Positions 15,591 to 24,419 of a stretch of 48,459 nucleotides of DNA are shown in pieces. The stretch's first letter is position 1. Each line of letters begins with the position of its first letter. A model generated the notes under the pieces. That model was not told the origin of the DNA and did no database searches. It worked only from the letters and a program-made list of their open reading frames with translations. Source of the DNA: B33-G16 sp964611035. Its GTDB lineage: Bacteria; Desulfobacterota; DSM-4660; Desulfatiglandales; B25-G16. The translations under genes and the position numbers were made by a program. The DNA lies in NCBI GenBank assembly GCA_964611035.1, contig CAZSWT010000022.1, forward strand, positions 1 to 48,459, in the 5' to 3' direction.

Positions 15591-16224
15591 TTTTATCACC
15601 CATTGTGCTGGAGATTACAATAGCCAGTGCCTCAGGAGGCGCTTCTGAGTGCTGGCTTCCATGTTGTCTAACATTTCCGAGCCAGAGAGCGTCCATATAG
15701 CCGTCATTCTGGCACAGTAAATGATCATTGTCATCTTTTATTCCGCGGAAATTGCCTATAACTGAACCTGTCTCAGGCTCAACAACAGTGACTTTTAATC
15801 CTACACCAAGGCTCACTCCATGCTTCTTCCTGAGGGCGATAAATGTACGGTCGTTGTAACAATAGCAATATGATATCGTGTACGCGTTTCTATTCTGTCT
15901 TTCATAAATTAGATCACTTATTATTGATTGTGCTGTTATAAGTTTCTCTGTGAGTGCTTGGATATTAGAAAGATGAGTCTCGAAGTAATTAGCCCGACGA
16001 CAGAAGACGGTTGCCACGTGGATAAAGTACCCAATTAAGATGAAGAAAGCGGGAATCAATAACAACAATAGAGCAATAGCCACCCTGTGCGATAGAGCCA
16101 ATTCGGTGATCGATGGAAATACCAAGATAACCAAACCGGCCAAGGCTCCGATCACTGTAAACCACCAACCGGAAGAGGGCCATGTTAAATGTGGGTACTC
16201 TACTGTTTGGCTTCTATCGGTCAT
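15583..16224 (-). CDS. membrane-anchored protein of unknown function, 213 aa
   Basis: Two adjacent membrane segments lie near the N-terminus (SGWWFTVIGALAGLVILVF and the IALLLLLIPAFFILIGYFI region), followed by a cytoplasmic helix and a beta-rich C-terminal domain with CYCYNDRTFIALRKKHGVSL and GLKVTVVEPETGSVIGNF. The latter again looks like a small barrel, similar in style to its partner encoded downstream. The first ATG at 16224 is used; a TTG precedes it. Gene overlap suggests the two proteins interact. No family name can be given. Confidence 0.6.
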   Translation of the reverse strand: MTDRSQTVEYPHLTWPSSGWWFTVIGALAGLVILVFPSITELALSHRVAIALLLLLIPAFFILIGYFIHVATVFCRRANYFETHLSNIQALTEKLITAQSIISDLIYERQNRNAYTISYCYCYNDRTFIALRKKHGVSLGVGLKVTVVEPETGSVIGNFRGIKDDNDHLLCQNDGYMDALWLGNVRQHGSQHSEAPPEALAIVISSTMGDKNE

Positions 16225-16694
16225 CAATCGTCAAATTCCAAATGCTTCCAACCATTGATTAGCAGGCAAAATTGCCTTGCACCAATATCAAACGTAATTT
16301 AAAATCTGATCGTTTGATAATTGCTATAAATATGTTCGATCTACTTCAGTTTGATTAAAAAAATTCAAGTTGAAATAAATAGTTTTTAAAAGCGCAAAAA
16401 AGATACCATATATTGTAAAAATTGTCGAGCTGCAGATCAGGATCCCCATGCTCGAGTACCGCAAATAATCCCATATCTTGTATGCTTATTTTTACTTTTA
16501 TTTAGATTTTTAACAAGTTATTCTATAGAACTATATAGCTCCATAATTTGAATGATATACAGAAAGATTACAAGTAATTTTACATTTCTGGCTAAAAAAG
16601 CATTCATGTATGTACAAAGCATGCATATATTCATCTGGCCGGGGCCACGCAAATCAACCTAAATGGCCTTATTCTTTTAAGAATGAGTAAAGCG
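16225..16694. other. 470-bp gap between cassette array and inverted-repeat element
   Basis: The gap is A/T-rich with no credible gene. A short palindromic patch (GCAGGCAAAATTGCCTTGC) lies at 16262-16280. If the integron once had an attI site it would be expected hereabouts, but none can be recognised from sequence alone because attI sites are poorly conserved. Confidence 0.35.
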
Positions 16695-16944
16695 TAAAGC
16701 GGGACGCCCTTAAATTTCTATGAATCTTGCTCTATCAACTGATAATTGTTTTCGCTATTAGTTATCTCGTCCCTCTCTAACGAGTATCCAACCCCAGCAG
16801 CACTATAATTCCGATACGCCTGACTGATCCAAAATGTGATGTAAAACACCGGGTGAATAAAGTCGGGCTAATCTTGGCATGCATTAGCACTTATCACTTT
16901 CTTATCACAAAGGAAACTTAGAACCTTAAGGGCGTCCCGCTTTA
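16695..16944. repeat. MITE-like element with 19-bp perfect terminal inverted repeats
   Basis: TAAAGCGGGACGCCCTTAA (16695-16713) and its exact reverse complement (16926-16944) bound about 212 bp without a coding frame. GGGACG(C/T)CC-type ends are common in elements mobilised by Y1/RAYT or related transposases. Its right end supplies the stop codon of the PIN-domain remnant, so it seems to have inserted into that gene. Confidence 0.7.
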
Positions 16945-17240
16945 TTGATACGATCTATTTCGTTTTCTCGTTTTAAAACCTTGTCGTCTGTTGTCAGAAA
17001 ATAATCATATCCAGAAAGAATCGCACAGGCGATATGCAATGAATCAATTTTCTGAAGTCCTATCTGTTTAAGAGAATTGGCTCTTTAAAGCAGTTTCATG
17101 CTCTCGTCAATATACTGAGCGGCATATTTCCTCCACCCACTAATCCGAATTTTTTGGTTTGGATACTTATCCTTATTGGGATGATCCGTTTCAATAACTT
17201 TAGTTCCGGATTCAATTCTCTGAACGATATCTTCGAACAT
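16926..17240 (-). pseudogene. PIN-domain (VapC-like) protein gene, interrupted
   Basis: The minus-strand frame reads MFEDIVQRIESGTKVIETDH onward to WRKYAAQYIDESMKLL, then TAA at 17085-17087. It continues in the same frame with RANSLKQIGLQKIDSLHIAC and GYDYFLTTDDKVLKR. The second part holds PIN-domain features (conserved D-x-LH-x-A and TxDD). The end is cut at the inverted repeat, whose CCCTTAA gives the stop. The usual N-terminal catalytic strand (LDTN-type) is not visible, so the 5' part is also missing or divergent. It is probably a dead toxin-type RNase. Confidence 0.7.
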
Positions 17241-17258
17241 CAAAGATAATTATCTTTG
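17241..17258. promoter_or_regulatory. perfect 18-bp palindrome upstream of the PIN remnant
   Basis: CAAAGATAATTATCTTTG is a complete palindrome directly in front of the ATG at 17240. In toxin-antitoxin loci such palindromes are often operators bound by the antitoxin. No antitoxin gene remains here, so this function is an inference. Confidence 0.4.
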
Positions 17259-17422
17259 CGCTCATGGATTCTCAAACCATTTTCAACGTTAAGTTTAAAC
17301 CATATTATTTGTCGGTTCAATAGAAATAGATCCGAAAAATTGCCGTTTTGATTTGGGTTTATTTTGCGCTGCTCTGTTTAGCAAAAGCATATGGGCATTG
17401 AACTATGTTAAGGAGTTTGAGA

Positions 17423-17611
17423 ATGAGTATTGCGCAAGTCAGGGTGGGTGATTATATGGAAGGATGTGAGGTATTTTTTAACAACACCCTGATCTCTGTG
17501 AAAACAATACATGCCATCAAAGGTAAAAACTTATTTTCAAGAAAATTTCGTAAATGTTATGATAATCAGGAATACCATTGGTTAATGAAAGTTAGGAAAA
17601 AACAAGGGTAA
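17423..17611 (+). CDS. hypothetical protein, 62 aa
   Basis: The short basic product (SIAQVRVGDYMEGCEVFFN, ending in WLMKVRKKQG) has no recognisable domain or membrane segment. The ATG at 17423 with AAGGAG seven bases ahead is preferred to the ATG at 17405. It ends 18 bp before the MFS gene start, so the two are probably co-transcribed. Confidence 0.5.
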   Translation: MSIAQVRVGDYMEGCEVFFNNTLISVKTIHAIKGKNLFSRKFRKCYDNQEYHWLMKVRKKQG

Positions 17612-17629
17612 TCTTAATGAAAGTATGGA

Positions 17630-18880
17630 ATGAAAGAAAAACAGATTAATTTAGACCAAATGAATTTAAGCAAATCAGTTTCCAAACATAATTTTTATTC
17701 ATTTTTAATGCATGCCGTTTTTTTAGCCCTGGCGAAGAATTTTATGGATGTTGACACTATAATTCCATCAATGTTGATTGAATCAGGCGGCAGTTCAATA
17801 CATATAGGTGTGTTAGCAGCCATTATGCTGGGAGGATCAAGTTTTACCCAGCTATTTTTTTCGCCTTATCTGCAAAATAAGACCTTTAAAAAGAAGTACC
17901 TTTTATTTGGAATTAATTCGAGGATTGCATCCCTTGCAGGTTTGTCTCTGTTGTTATTTTTTTCTGTATCATTGAGTAGTGATGCGCGTATTTTGTTTAT
18001 CTTTATTCTTATCACTATATTTTCCTTTAGCGGGGCTTTCGCCAACATTAGTTACACTGATATTTTAGGTAAGTCGGTTTTGCCTGATTCCAGAAAGTCA
18101 TTTTTTTCAATAAGCCAGGTATTAACTGGCTCCGGAGTTTTGATTTCAGCCTTTTTTGCACGCAGGGTATTAATGTCTCGTCAGTTTCCGGAAAATTATA
18201 CATTTATGTTGCTTATTGCTGCAGTTTTTCTCGGCCTTGCATCCATTGGTTTTTGGCGGATTAAAGAAACAGTGGCATCCGGTTATAAAATTAAGGGGCT
18301 GAAGGCTTTTTTAAATGCCGTTAGGGGGGAGATCCAATCAAATTCAAAACTTAGATATTATCTTGGTTTTGTTAACACCCTTGGTATAAGCGTTGCCATA
18401 TTTCCATTTCTAATATTGTATGCCAAAGAGAATTTTCAGGTCGGTAGCTCCGAGATAGGCAGGTTTCTAATATTTAAGGTCACTGGAGTTGTAGTAACAG
18501 GCATGTTGCTGTTTCTTATTTCAAAGAGAATTAGATACCGGTATTTATCATACAGCAGTGTGCTGTTGACACTGTTTATTCCTTTATGTGTGATGGCCTT
18601 AAGTGGTTTTTCAGGGTTTTTTTGTGTTTTTATTGCAGGGGGTATTGTTTACTCTTTATATACAATTTCAATAGAGGGCGTTTTGCTCGAAGTTTCGGAC
18701 AACCAAAACAGGGCACTTTACACTGGAATTGCTGGTGCAGGAAATATGCTCCCTGCGTTATTTCCGATTTCAGCAGGATGGATTATCAAAGCTTATGGAT
18801 TTAATATATTCTTTATCATCTTTATGGCAGTTGTCACATCTTCGTTATTTTTTATTTACAAATTACATTGCACCAAATGA
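17630..18880 (+). CDS. MFS transporter
   Basis: This 416-residue protein has about twelve hydrophobic segments in two bundles joined by a cytoplasmic loop near residues 205-235 (IKGLKAFLNAVRGEIQSN). The loop after the second segment contains SPYLQNKTFKKKYLLFG, a loose form of the MFS signature. It fits an uncharacterised major facilitator group. The substrate cannot be predicted. The low GC (many TTT/ATT codons) contrasts with the metabolic genes to the right, suggesting separate acquisition. No strong terminator was found after it, only an A/T-rich TGATAA...TTATCA inverted pair at 18879-18903. Confidence 0.8.
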   Translation: MKEKQINLDQMNLSKSVSKHNFYSFLMHAVFLALAKNFMDVDTIIPSMLIESGGSSIHIGVLAAIMLGGSSFTQLFFSPYLQNKTFKKKYLLFGINSRIASLAGLSLLLFFSVSLSSDARILFIFILITIFSFSGAFANISYTDILGKSVLPDSRKSFFSISQVLTGSGVLISAFFARRVLMSRQFPENYTFMLLIAAVFLGLASIGFWRIKETVASGYKIKGLKAFLNAVRGEIQSNSKLRYYLGFVNTLGISVAIFPFLILYAKENFQVGSSEIGRFLIFKVTGVVVTGMLLFLISKRIRYRYLSYSSVLLTLFIPLCVMALSGFSGFFCVFIAGGIVYSLYTISIEGVLLEVSDNQNRALYTGIAGAGNMLPALFPISAGWIIKAYGFNIFFIIFMAVVTSSLFFIYKLHCTK

Positions 18881-19026
18881 TAAAATTATAATTAAATTAT
18901 CATAGATTTTCATGATACCAAAAGAACCCCTAAATTCCAGCATTTTTTGAGTCGTATTTTCCTTTATCAATGATTACAGAAATCATGAAATTGCATCACC
19001 GGTTAATATTAGTGTCCCTCTCGGGG

Positions 19027-19219
19027 ATGGTTGAAACCCCTCGTCTTCAGGCGAAGCAAGTTTTACGTTGTCGCCCGGCGGCCTGTCATTCCGGCCACAG
19101 AGCCGGAATCCAGGGAATAAGATTCCTGGGACTTCTGGATGCCGGATCGAGTCCGGCATGACAAAAGCAGTTGATTTTAATCAACCCGACATAGAACCCC
19201 TCGTCTTATAGACGAGGGT
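19027..19219. repeat. REP-like palindromes and IS200/605-like hairpins
   Basis: GTCATTCCGGC...GCCGGAATCCAG (from 19085) and CTGGATGCCGGATC...GTCCGGCATGAC (to 19162) form a large palindrome of the common GTCATTCCxGC repeat type. It is flanked by two copies of AACCCCTCGTCTT (19028 and 19195). The right copy forms a CCTCGTC/GACGAGG hairpin that overlaps the end of the neighbouring transposase remnant. A gene-free stretch of about 325 bp is thus explained as repeats. Confidence 0.65.
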
Positions 19220-19729
19220 TGTTTAGTTTTCGATTTCCCAAAATAGAAATAGTCTTTCTTTGAAATGGTTCCATCACGGTAAGTAGCGCAGGTAAATTTC
19301 TCTTCTTCTTCATCTTAACTCGAATTGTATAGGAATTTCCTTTTTTAGACAGGATAGACAGGATGTTCAGGATATAAAGAGAATAAAAAAATCTTGTTAA
19401 TCTTGTTAATCCTGTCAAAGAAGTCCCGCCGCAGGCGGCTAAGTTCAATCTCATCTGATTTTATCTCAACACTGCCACTCATAGAAAGAAACTTATTAAA
19501 AAGAGTGAAGTCTGTACTATGTGAGTATCCTGGCAGATCCCTGGCGAAGAGACAAATTAGATTATGGGCGAGAATAGACATGGTAAGATCAAAATCGACT
19601 TTAATGACCATTGAGGAGGAAACCCTATTAAGATGGAAGAACTCAATTTGCTCTGAGATACCTTTTTCACCAATCCATCGCCGAGTATATTTTCTAATTA
19701 TCTCACTTAAAGGCCGATTAAAATCATTT
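19206..19729 (-). pseudogene. C-terminal remnant of a DDE (IS4-like) transposase, interrupted by a repeat
   Basis: Read on the minus strand, the remnant has IIRKYTRRWIGEKGISEQIE, then FFHLNRVSSSMVIKVDFDLT and SILAHNLICLFARDL, the C-terminal part of a transposase of the IS4-like superfamily. Homology breaks off after VEIKSDEI and seems to resume as RVKMKKKRNLPALLTVMEPF, about 130 bp later. The insert carries GACAGGATAGACAGGAT and ATCCTGTCAAAG motifs, a common dispersed repeat. The N-terminal two thirds of the transposase are absent. Confidence 0.65.
19330..19455. repeat. CAGGAT/ATCCTG-type palindromic repeat inserted in the transposase remnant
   Basis: GACAGGATAGACAGGATGTT (19349 on) is complemented by TTGTTAATCCTGTCAAAG (19405-19422), with CCGCCGCAGGCGG adjoining. 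Repeats built from ATCCTGT units are common in related genomes. The insertion splits the transposase frame. Confidence 0.5.
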
Positions 19730-19761
19730 GTAAAGGGGGACTATAGGATGTCCCCCTTTAC
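19730..19761. repeat. 12-bp perfect inverted repeat (hairpin)
   Basis: GTAAAGGGGGAC and GTCCCCCTTTAC flank an 8-base loop. It lies exactly at the 5' limit of the transposase remnant. It may be a REP unit associated with RAYT-type transposases or a bidirectional terminator between the remnant and the hydrolase gene. Confidence 0.55.
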
Positions 19762-19820
19762 ACTTTAATTTCTTCTTCTTTTGTTAAGCAGGTATTTCTA
19801 AATCGGATTTAGCCGGCAGT

Positions 19821-20687
19821 TTAAACAGTTATCGGAATTGTCTCTTGTAGAAAAGCCTGGACTTTCTCCCAGAATTGAGGGTGAGTGTAGCAGTTACTGT
19901 GCCCTTTGCCAGGAACAACCCACAGGAAAGTCCTTTCGGGGTTTCCGGCTTGCTTGAGCGCCTTCCCTTGTGCGAGTGGGATAGTGGCATCTTCGTCGCC
20001 GTGAATCAGGAAGATATGCGCTTGGGCTTGCGAGATGTTATTGATGGGGGCTATATGCTCAAAGTTCAATCCAAAATGCATTTGTATATACTTAAGAAGT
20101 AGCCAGCCTAGCGGGAAATAAGGGATGTGCCTTTTTTGAAATTCTAATTTCATTACTTCAACCGGATGTGAGATAGCTCCTATGGAAACTACGCTTTGGA
20201 CTTGTTTATCCAGGCCTGCAGCGTCGATGGCCGCGCCACCGCCTACCGAAAGCCCGATGATCCCGATTTTTTTAGATAAAACCCGATTGCTCTCTATGAC
20301 AAAATGCACGGTGGCGCGGATATCCTGCGCAAAGGTCCAGACAGTGGGATGTTTTTCTGGTGTGCTACTACCATGATTGCGGGCGTCAAATGCCAGCAGA
20401 TTGTAGCCCATAGTGCGCAGTTTACTGATATAAGGCATCATACGCTCAACATTGCGCCCCCAGCCATGTACAAGGATCAGGGTTGGCGCGAAGGGTGAAA
20501 CCGGTATCCACCAACCATAAAGTTGGCTACCTTTTTCGGCAGGAATGTGAACTTCTTCAAAGGAAATGCCAATTTTTTCGGGCGTCGCACGATGCGGAAT
20601 TTTCTCTTTTTGGTACATACGCTCAAGAGCCTGATTGAGCACCAAAAAGGAAATAAACAGTACAACCAGTATCACCAAAAATGTCAT
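19821..20687 (-). CDS. membrane-anchored alpha/beta hydrolase
   Basis: The 288-residue protein starts with one membrane anchor (about residues 3-20) followed by an alpha/beta-hydrolase fold. Visible elements are the oxyanion-side LILVHGWGRN, the nucleophile elbow GLSVGGG with its serine, the acid in HGDEDATIPL and the histidine in PGKGHSNCY. The full triad is therefore present. It is probably an esterase or peptidase-like enzyme acting at the membrane; the substrate is unknown. It is monocistronic. Confidence 0.85.
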   Translation of the reverse strand: MTFLVILVVLFISFLVLNQALERMYQKEKIPHRATPEKIGISFEEVHIPAEKGSQLYGWWIPVSPFAPTLILVHGWGRNVERMMPYISKLRTMGYNLLAFDARNHGSSTPEKHPTVWTFAQDIRATVHFVIESNRVLSKKIGIIGLSVGGGAAIDAAGLDKQVQSVVSIGAISHPVEVMKLEFQKRHIPYFPLGWLLLKYIQMHFGLNFEHIAPINNISQAQAHIFLIHGDEDATIPLAQGKALKQAGNPERTFLWVVPGKGHSNCYTHPQFWEKVQAFLQETIPITV

Positions 20688-20862
20688 TGCGCTTTCCCCT
20701 TTTTTAGCATAGCCAGCTAACCAGTTAGTATATAGTTTCTATGTTAATATCAAATTAAAATTATATTGAGAACTAATATCTCAATTTTCTATGTCATTTT
20801 TAGCTGGATAACTCTACAAGATTAACATTATAAGAGAGATTGACAGATTGATTATCATCTAA

Positions 20863-21093
20863 ATCCTGTCCGAAGTAAAAACTCAGTTTGGCGCGCTTTT
20901 AATTCAAAAAGCAATCCCAAAAAGATTTCATTCTGACTATTGGAAATGGTTGCGATATTATCTTGATTTCTGCCACAAATATCCTTTTGAAAAGTCAAAA
21001 AAGGAAAGTCTTCCTCATTTTATAAAAAAATTACAGGATAAAAATCAAAGCACTGAACAGCAAAAACAGGCATCCCATGCCATAGGGGCTTGA
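20863..21093 (+). pseudogene. N-terminal relic of an integron-integrase-like tyrosine recombinase
   Basis: An open stretch of 76 codons reads ILSEVKTQFGALLIQKAIPK, RFHSDYWKWLRYYLDFCHKY, then SLPHFIKKLQDKNQSTEQQK and QASHAIGA before TGA. The WLRYYLDFC...SLPxFIxKL...Q..QA pattern matches the N-terminal SAM-like domain that I know from deltaproteobacterial proteins annotated as integron integrase. No ATG is in frame at its start and the core-binding and catalytic domains (R-H-R-Y) are missing. It reads rightward, away from the leftward cassette array, as intI does in integrons. Confidence 0.55.
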
Positions 21094-21270
21094 ATGATAT
21101 GAGTGTGCTGCTATCAGGTTTTATTCAAATTCAACAGGGGCAGTTACTTCAGAAAAGCCATCCTCTTTTGTAGGGTGATAAATATTGTTTCTAATATAAA
21201 GGTCTCCGCTATGTGTTGATAAGAGTTGGCATATGGTGGTCTTTTGGTAAAAAAATTTTTCTCATTTCCC

Positions 21271-21299
21271 TTGACAGGATGTAAATTAACGTGATAGAT
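21271..21299 (+). promoter_or_regulatory. sigma70-type promoter for the hdrA-metF operon
   Basis: TTGACA (21271-21276) and ATAGAT (21294-21299) are separated by 17 bp. They lie about 80 bp ahead of the hdrA start, which has its own AAGGAGAG ribosome binding site. No other good promoter was seen between the recombinase relic and the operon. Confidence 0.55.
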
Positions 21300-21379
21300 G
21301 AGCATCGAAAAGATAATCTTTGGAATAAAAAAACAGCGAATATTTCCTGCAAATTCATTATAGAAGGAGAGAGATTGAA

Positions 21380-24300
21380 ATGATGAGTGATGGTAAAAAA
21401 ATAAAGTCGGTACTGGTAGTTGGTGCTGGGGTGGCAGGGGTTCATGCTGCCTTGAATCTTGTTGATCTTGATTTTAAGGTGTATTTGGTGGAAAAACAGC
21501 CGCATATTGGCGGCAAGATGACCCAGCTCTATAGAACTGCTGAAGACAATTTTGCACTCGGAGCAATTTCACCAATACTTCTGGAGGCAGCAAATAACCC
21601 AAATATCGAGATAATAACATTAGGGGAACTTGATAAGATTGAAGGTGAGCCAGGGAAATTTACGGTGTCAATTAAGAGGACTCCCCGTTATGTAGATCCA
21701 ATCAAGTGTGTAACCTGTGGGCTATGTTGGTCTGAATGTCCTGTGCAGGTTCCGAGTGAGTTTAATTATGGTTTAGGATCGAGGAATGCGATCGGTATGC
21801 CTTATACCGGAGCAGTGCCCAATAAGCCTTCTATTGATCCAGAAACCTGTTTGCATATAAAGGGTGAAGAATGCACAAAGTGTGCAGATGTGTGTCCCAC
21901 AGATGCCATAAATCTTGATGCCAAAGAGACTATTCAGGAGCTAAAGGTTGGCGGGATTGTTCTAACACCTGGCGTAGAGCCCCATTACGGCTCTTCTGAG
22001 GCCAAAAAGCTTGGTCATGGAACGATGGCCAATGTTATCGATAACTTTCAGATGGATAGATTAGTAAGTATCTATGGACCCACAAAAGGCCAGGTAAAGA
22101 GACCATCAGACGGGGAAATAGCCCACAAGATTGCCTTTATCCAGTGCGTTGGCTCAAGAAAATCGGGCGATGATAGTCTTGAATATTGCTCTTCTGTCTG
22201 CTGTATGTATTCAATACGCGCAGCCATGTCCACACAGGAGAAGGATGCAGAAAACGACATTACAATATTTCATAATGACATCATGGCCATATCCAAAACG
22301 CATGAGAAGGTTTTTGCAGAGGCACAAGAAAACGGGATAACGTTTATAAGGGGCAATGTCTCATCCATTACTGAGGACCCGGACACGCATAATCTTACCC
22401 TCCATTATGTTTCTGAAGCAGGTGGAGAAACCCATGAGGAGATCTTTGACCTTGTGGTCCTCTCTCTGGGTCTTATTCCTTCCCAAAATGGCGTTACCAT
22501 AGCAGAGTCTATTGGAATCACGCTCAATTCCTGGAAATTTCCTGAACTACCGGAGCACTCAAACCTTGCATTACCCGGCATTGCAGTAGGGGGCAGTTTT
22601 AAATCTCTTGAAGATACGCCCTTAGCAGTTGCAGATTCACAGGCCGCTGCCATGGAGATAGCAGATTTTCTATCAGACGCTGAACCAGAGATTAAAAAAA
22701 GCAGCCTGCCGCCTGAACTTGATGTAAGTAATATCCCGCCAAGGGTTGGTGTGTATGTATGCGAATGTGGAGGGATCATATCCAAGGTGGTAGACACAAA
22801 GCAGCTCCATGAATTTGCAGGCACATTAGATGGGGTTAAGGACACCAGGATTGTGCAGTATGCCTGCTTTTCCGAAGGAATGGAAGAAATTCAAAAAAGC
22901 ATTAAAGAAAAAGAAATCAATAGGGTTGTAATGGTTGCCTGCAGTTATCGTAGTCACCTGACTAAATTTCAAAACATGATCAGGCAGGTTGGGCTAAACA
23001 AATTTCTTGTTGAAATGGTAAATGCCAGGGAACTATGTGCATGGGTCAATATTGGAGAAAAGGATAAGGCCACCGAGAGAATGAAGGAAGAAATTAAGGG
23101 AATAGTGGCCAAGGTAAAAGGCCTTGAACCTTTAGCGGTTTACACACGAGACGTTGTACAACGAAGCCTTGTTTTAGGCGGTGGTGTGGCAGGAATGACG
23201 GCCGCCTTAAGTATATCATCTCATGGAATACCTGTGGATATAGCTGAAAAAACTGAAACCTTAGGCGGTAATGCAGCCCGTCTTTCTTATAGTACAAAAG
23301 GGGGGAATGTCTCTGCATACATTGATGACCTTGTAAGGGAGGTTAATGAAAATCCATTGATAAACGTAATCTTTAATGCAGAGTTACAGGAAGTAAAGGG
23401 ACGTGTGGGGCAATTTTCAAGCAGAATCAATACGCCATCAGGCGAATATGAAACTGAGTATGGCACAATAATTGTTGCGACAGGGGGAACAGAGCATGTT
23501 CCACAGGGGTATCTCTATAAAGACAACGAAAAGGTAATTACCCAGTTAGAGCTCGAAGAGATGATAAAAAATGATGACGCGGCGCTCAAAAGTGTCAATT
23601 CTGCTGTAGTTATCCATTGTGTTGGATCAAGAAATGAGGAAAGACCTTATTGCTCTCGTGTATGTTGTTCTCAGTCTATAAAAAATACCCTTAAGCTGAA
23701 AGAGATTAATCCTGATATAAAGGTTTACCATTTACATAGGGATATCAGAACCTACTTTCTTAATGATATTCAGTATAGAAAGGCGCAGGAGGCGGGAGTT
23801 AGCTTTATTCGGTATGATGAGGAAAAAGGATTACATATCTCCCAGGATAATGGCCTGCTGGTAGAAGCAAGCGATATGAAGGCAGGAGAAACAATTGAGT
23901 TAAAGCCTGATCTAATTATACTAAATGCCGCTATAATACCCGGTGGGGATAATAATACCCTCTCCAGGCTTCTCGGAGTGCCATTGGGTGAATACAACTT
24001 CTTCGAAGAGGAAGACTATATGACCTTTACGCCTGTAGACTTTAGTAAGAAAGGTGTATTTCTATGCGGCCTTTCACATGGCCCCAAGACAATAGATGAG
24101 AGCATTGTTCAGGCGAAGGCCGCTGCAATCAGGGCATTATCAGTGCTGACAAAAGATAAGCTTATCCATCAAAATGTTTATGCAGAGGTAAATCCTGCTA
24201 AGTGTATAGCGTGTCTTACCTGTGTAAGGGTATGTCCTTTTGGGGTGCCCTTTATAAATGATGATGGCGTGGCAGAGATTATCCCTGTTGAATGTAGGGC

Positions 24301-24400
24301 ATGCGGGGTCTGTGTAAGTTCCTGTCCTAATGATGCAATAGAGCTTAAAAGTTTTACTGATTTTGACGTAATCCCGCAAATAGAGACAATGTTCGCATAA
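21380..24400 (+). CDS. hdrA: double-length HdrA-like flavin/iron-sulfur protein
   Basis: This 1006-residue electron-transfer protein is of the heterodisulfide reductase subunit A family. The first half has an FAD-binding GAGVAG (residues 15-20) and two 4Fe-4S motifs (C110-C113-C116-C120 and C157-C165-C168-C172). A second FAD fold, VLGGGVAGMTA, starts near residue 596, and both halves repeat the CVGSR...YCSxVCC motif, so it is a fused duplication. Two more 4Fe-4S clusters sit at the end (C942-C952 and C972-C982). With mvhD, metV and metF downstream it should pass or bifurcate electrons in methylene-THF reduction in the cytoplasm. No hdrB or hdrC lies nearby. Confidence 0.9.
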   Translation: MMSDGKKIKSVLVVGAGVAGVHAALNLVDLDFKVYLVEKQPHIGGKMTQLYRTAEDNFALGAISPILLEAANNPNIEIITLGELDKIEGEPGKFTVSIKRTPRYVDPIKCVTCGLCWSECPVQVPSEFNYGLGSRNAIGMPYTGAVPNKPSIDPETCLHIKGEECTKCADVCPTDAINLDAKETIQELKVGGIVLTPGVEPHYGSSEAKKLGHGTMANVIDNFQMDRLVSIYGPTKGQVKRPSDGEIAHKIAFIQCVGSRKSGDDSLEYCSSVCCMYSIRAAMSTQEKDAENDITIFHNDIMAISKTHEKVFAEAQENGITFIRGNVSSITEDPDTHNLTLHYVSEAGGETHEEIFDLVVLSLGLIPSQNGVTIAESIGITLNSWKFPELPEHSNLALPGIAVGGSFKSLEDTPLAVADSQAAAMEIADFLSDAEPEIKKSSLPPELDVSNIPPRVGVYVCECGGIISKVVDTKQLHEFAGTLDGVKDTRIVQYACFSEGMEEIQKSIKEKEINRVVMVACSYRSHLTKFQNMIRQVGLNKFLVEMVNARELCAWVNIGEKDKATERMKEEIKGIVAKVKGLEPLAVYTRDVVQRSLVLGGGVAGMTAALSISSHGIPVDIAEKTETLGGNAARLSYSTKGGNVSAYIDDLVREVNENPLINVIFNAELQEVKGRVGQFSSRINTPSGEYETEYGTIIVATGGTEHVPQGYLYKDNEKVITQLELEEMIKNDDAALKSVNSAVVIHCVGSRNEERPYCSRVCCSQSIKNTLKLKEINPDIKVYHLHRDIRTYFLNDIQYRKAQEAGVSFIRYDEEKGLHISQDNGLLVEASDMKAGETIELKPDLIILNAAIIPGGDNNTLSRLLGVPLGEYNFFEEEDYMTFTPVDFSKKGVFLCGLSHGPKTIDESIVQAKAAAIRALSVLTKDKLIHQNVYAEVNPAKCIACLTCVRVCPFGVPFINDDGVAEIIPVECRACGVCVSSCPNDAIELKSFTDFDVIPQIETMFA

Positions 24401-24419
24401 TGAATAGAAGGAGATAGAA

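Noticed and set aside
16430..16460. Cluster of restriction-site-like hexamers (CTGCAG, GGATCC, CTCGAG) suggesting vector sequence
   Set aside because: The surrounding bases do not match a polylinker that I know. Three hexamers in 30 bp can occur by chance.
18970..19161. 63-codon frame ending LLDAGSSPA
   Set aside because: This is the translation of a REP-type palindrome (GTCATTCCGGC...), a common false gene.
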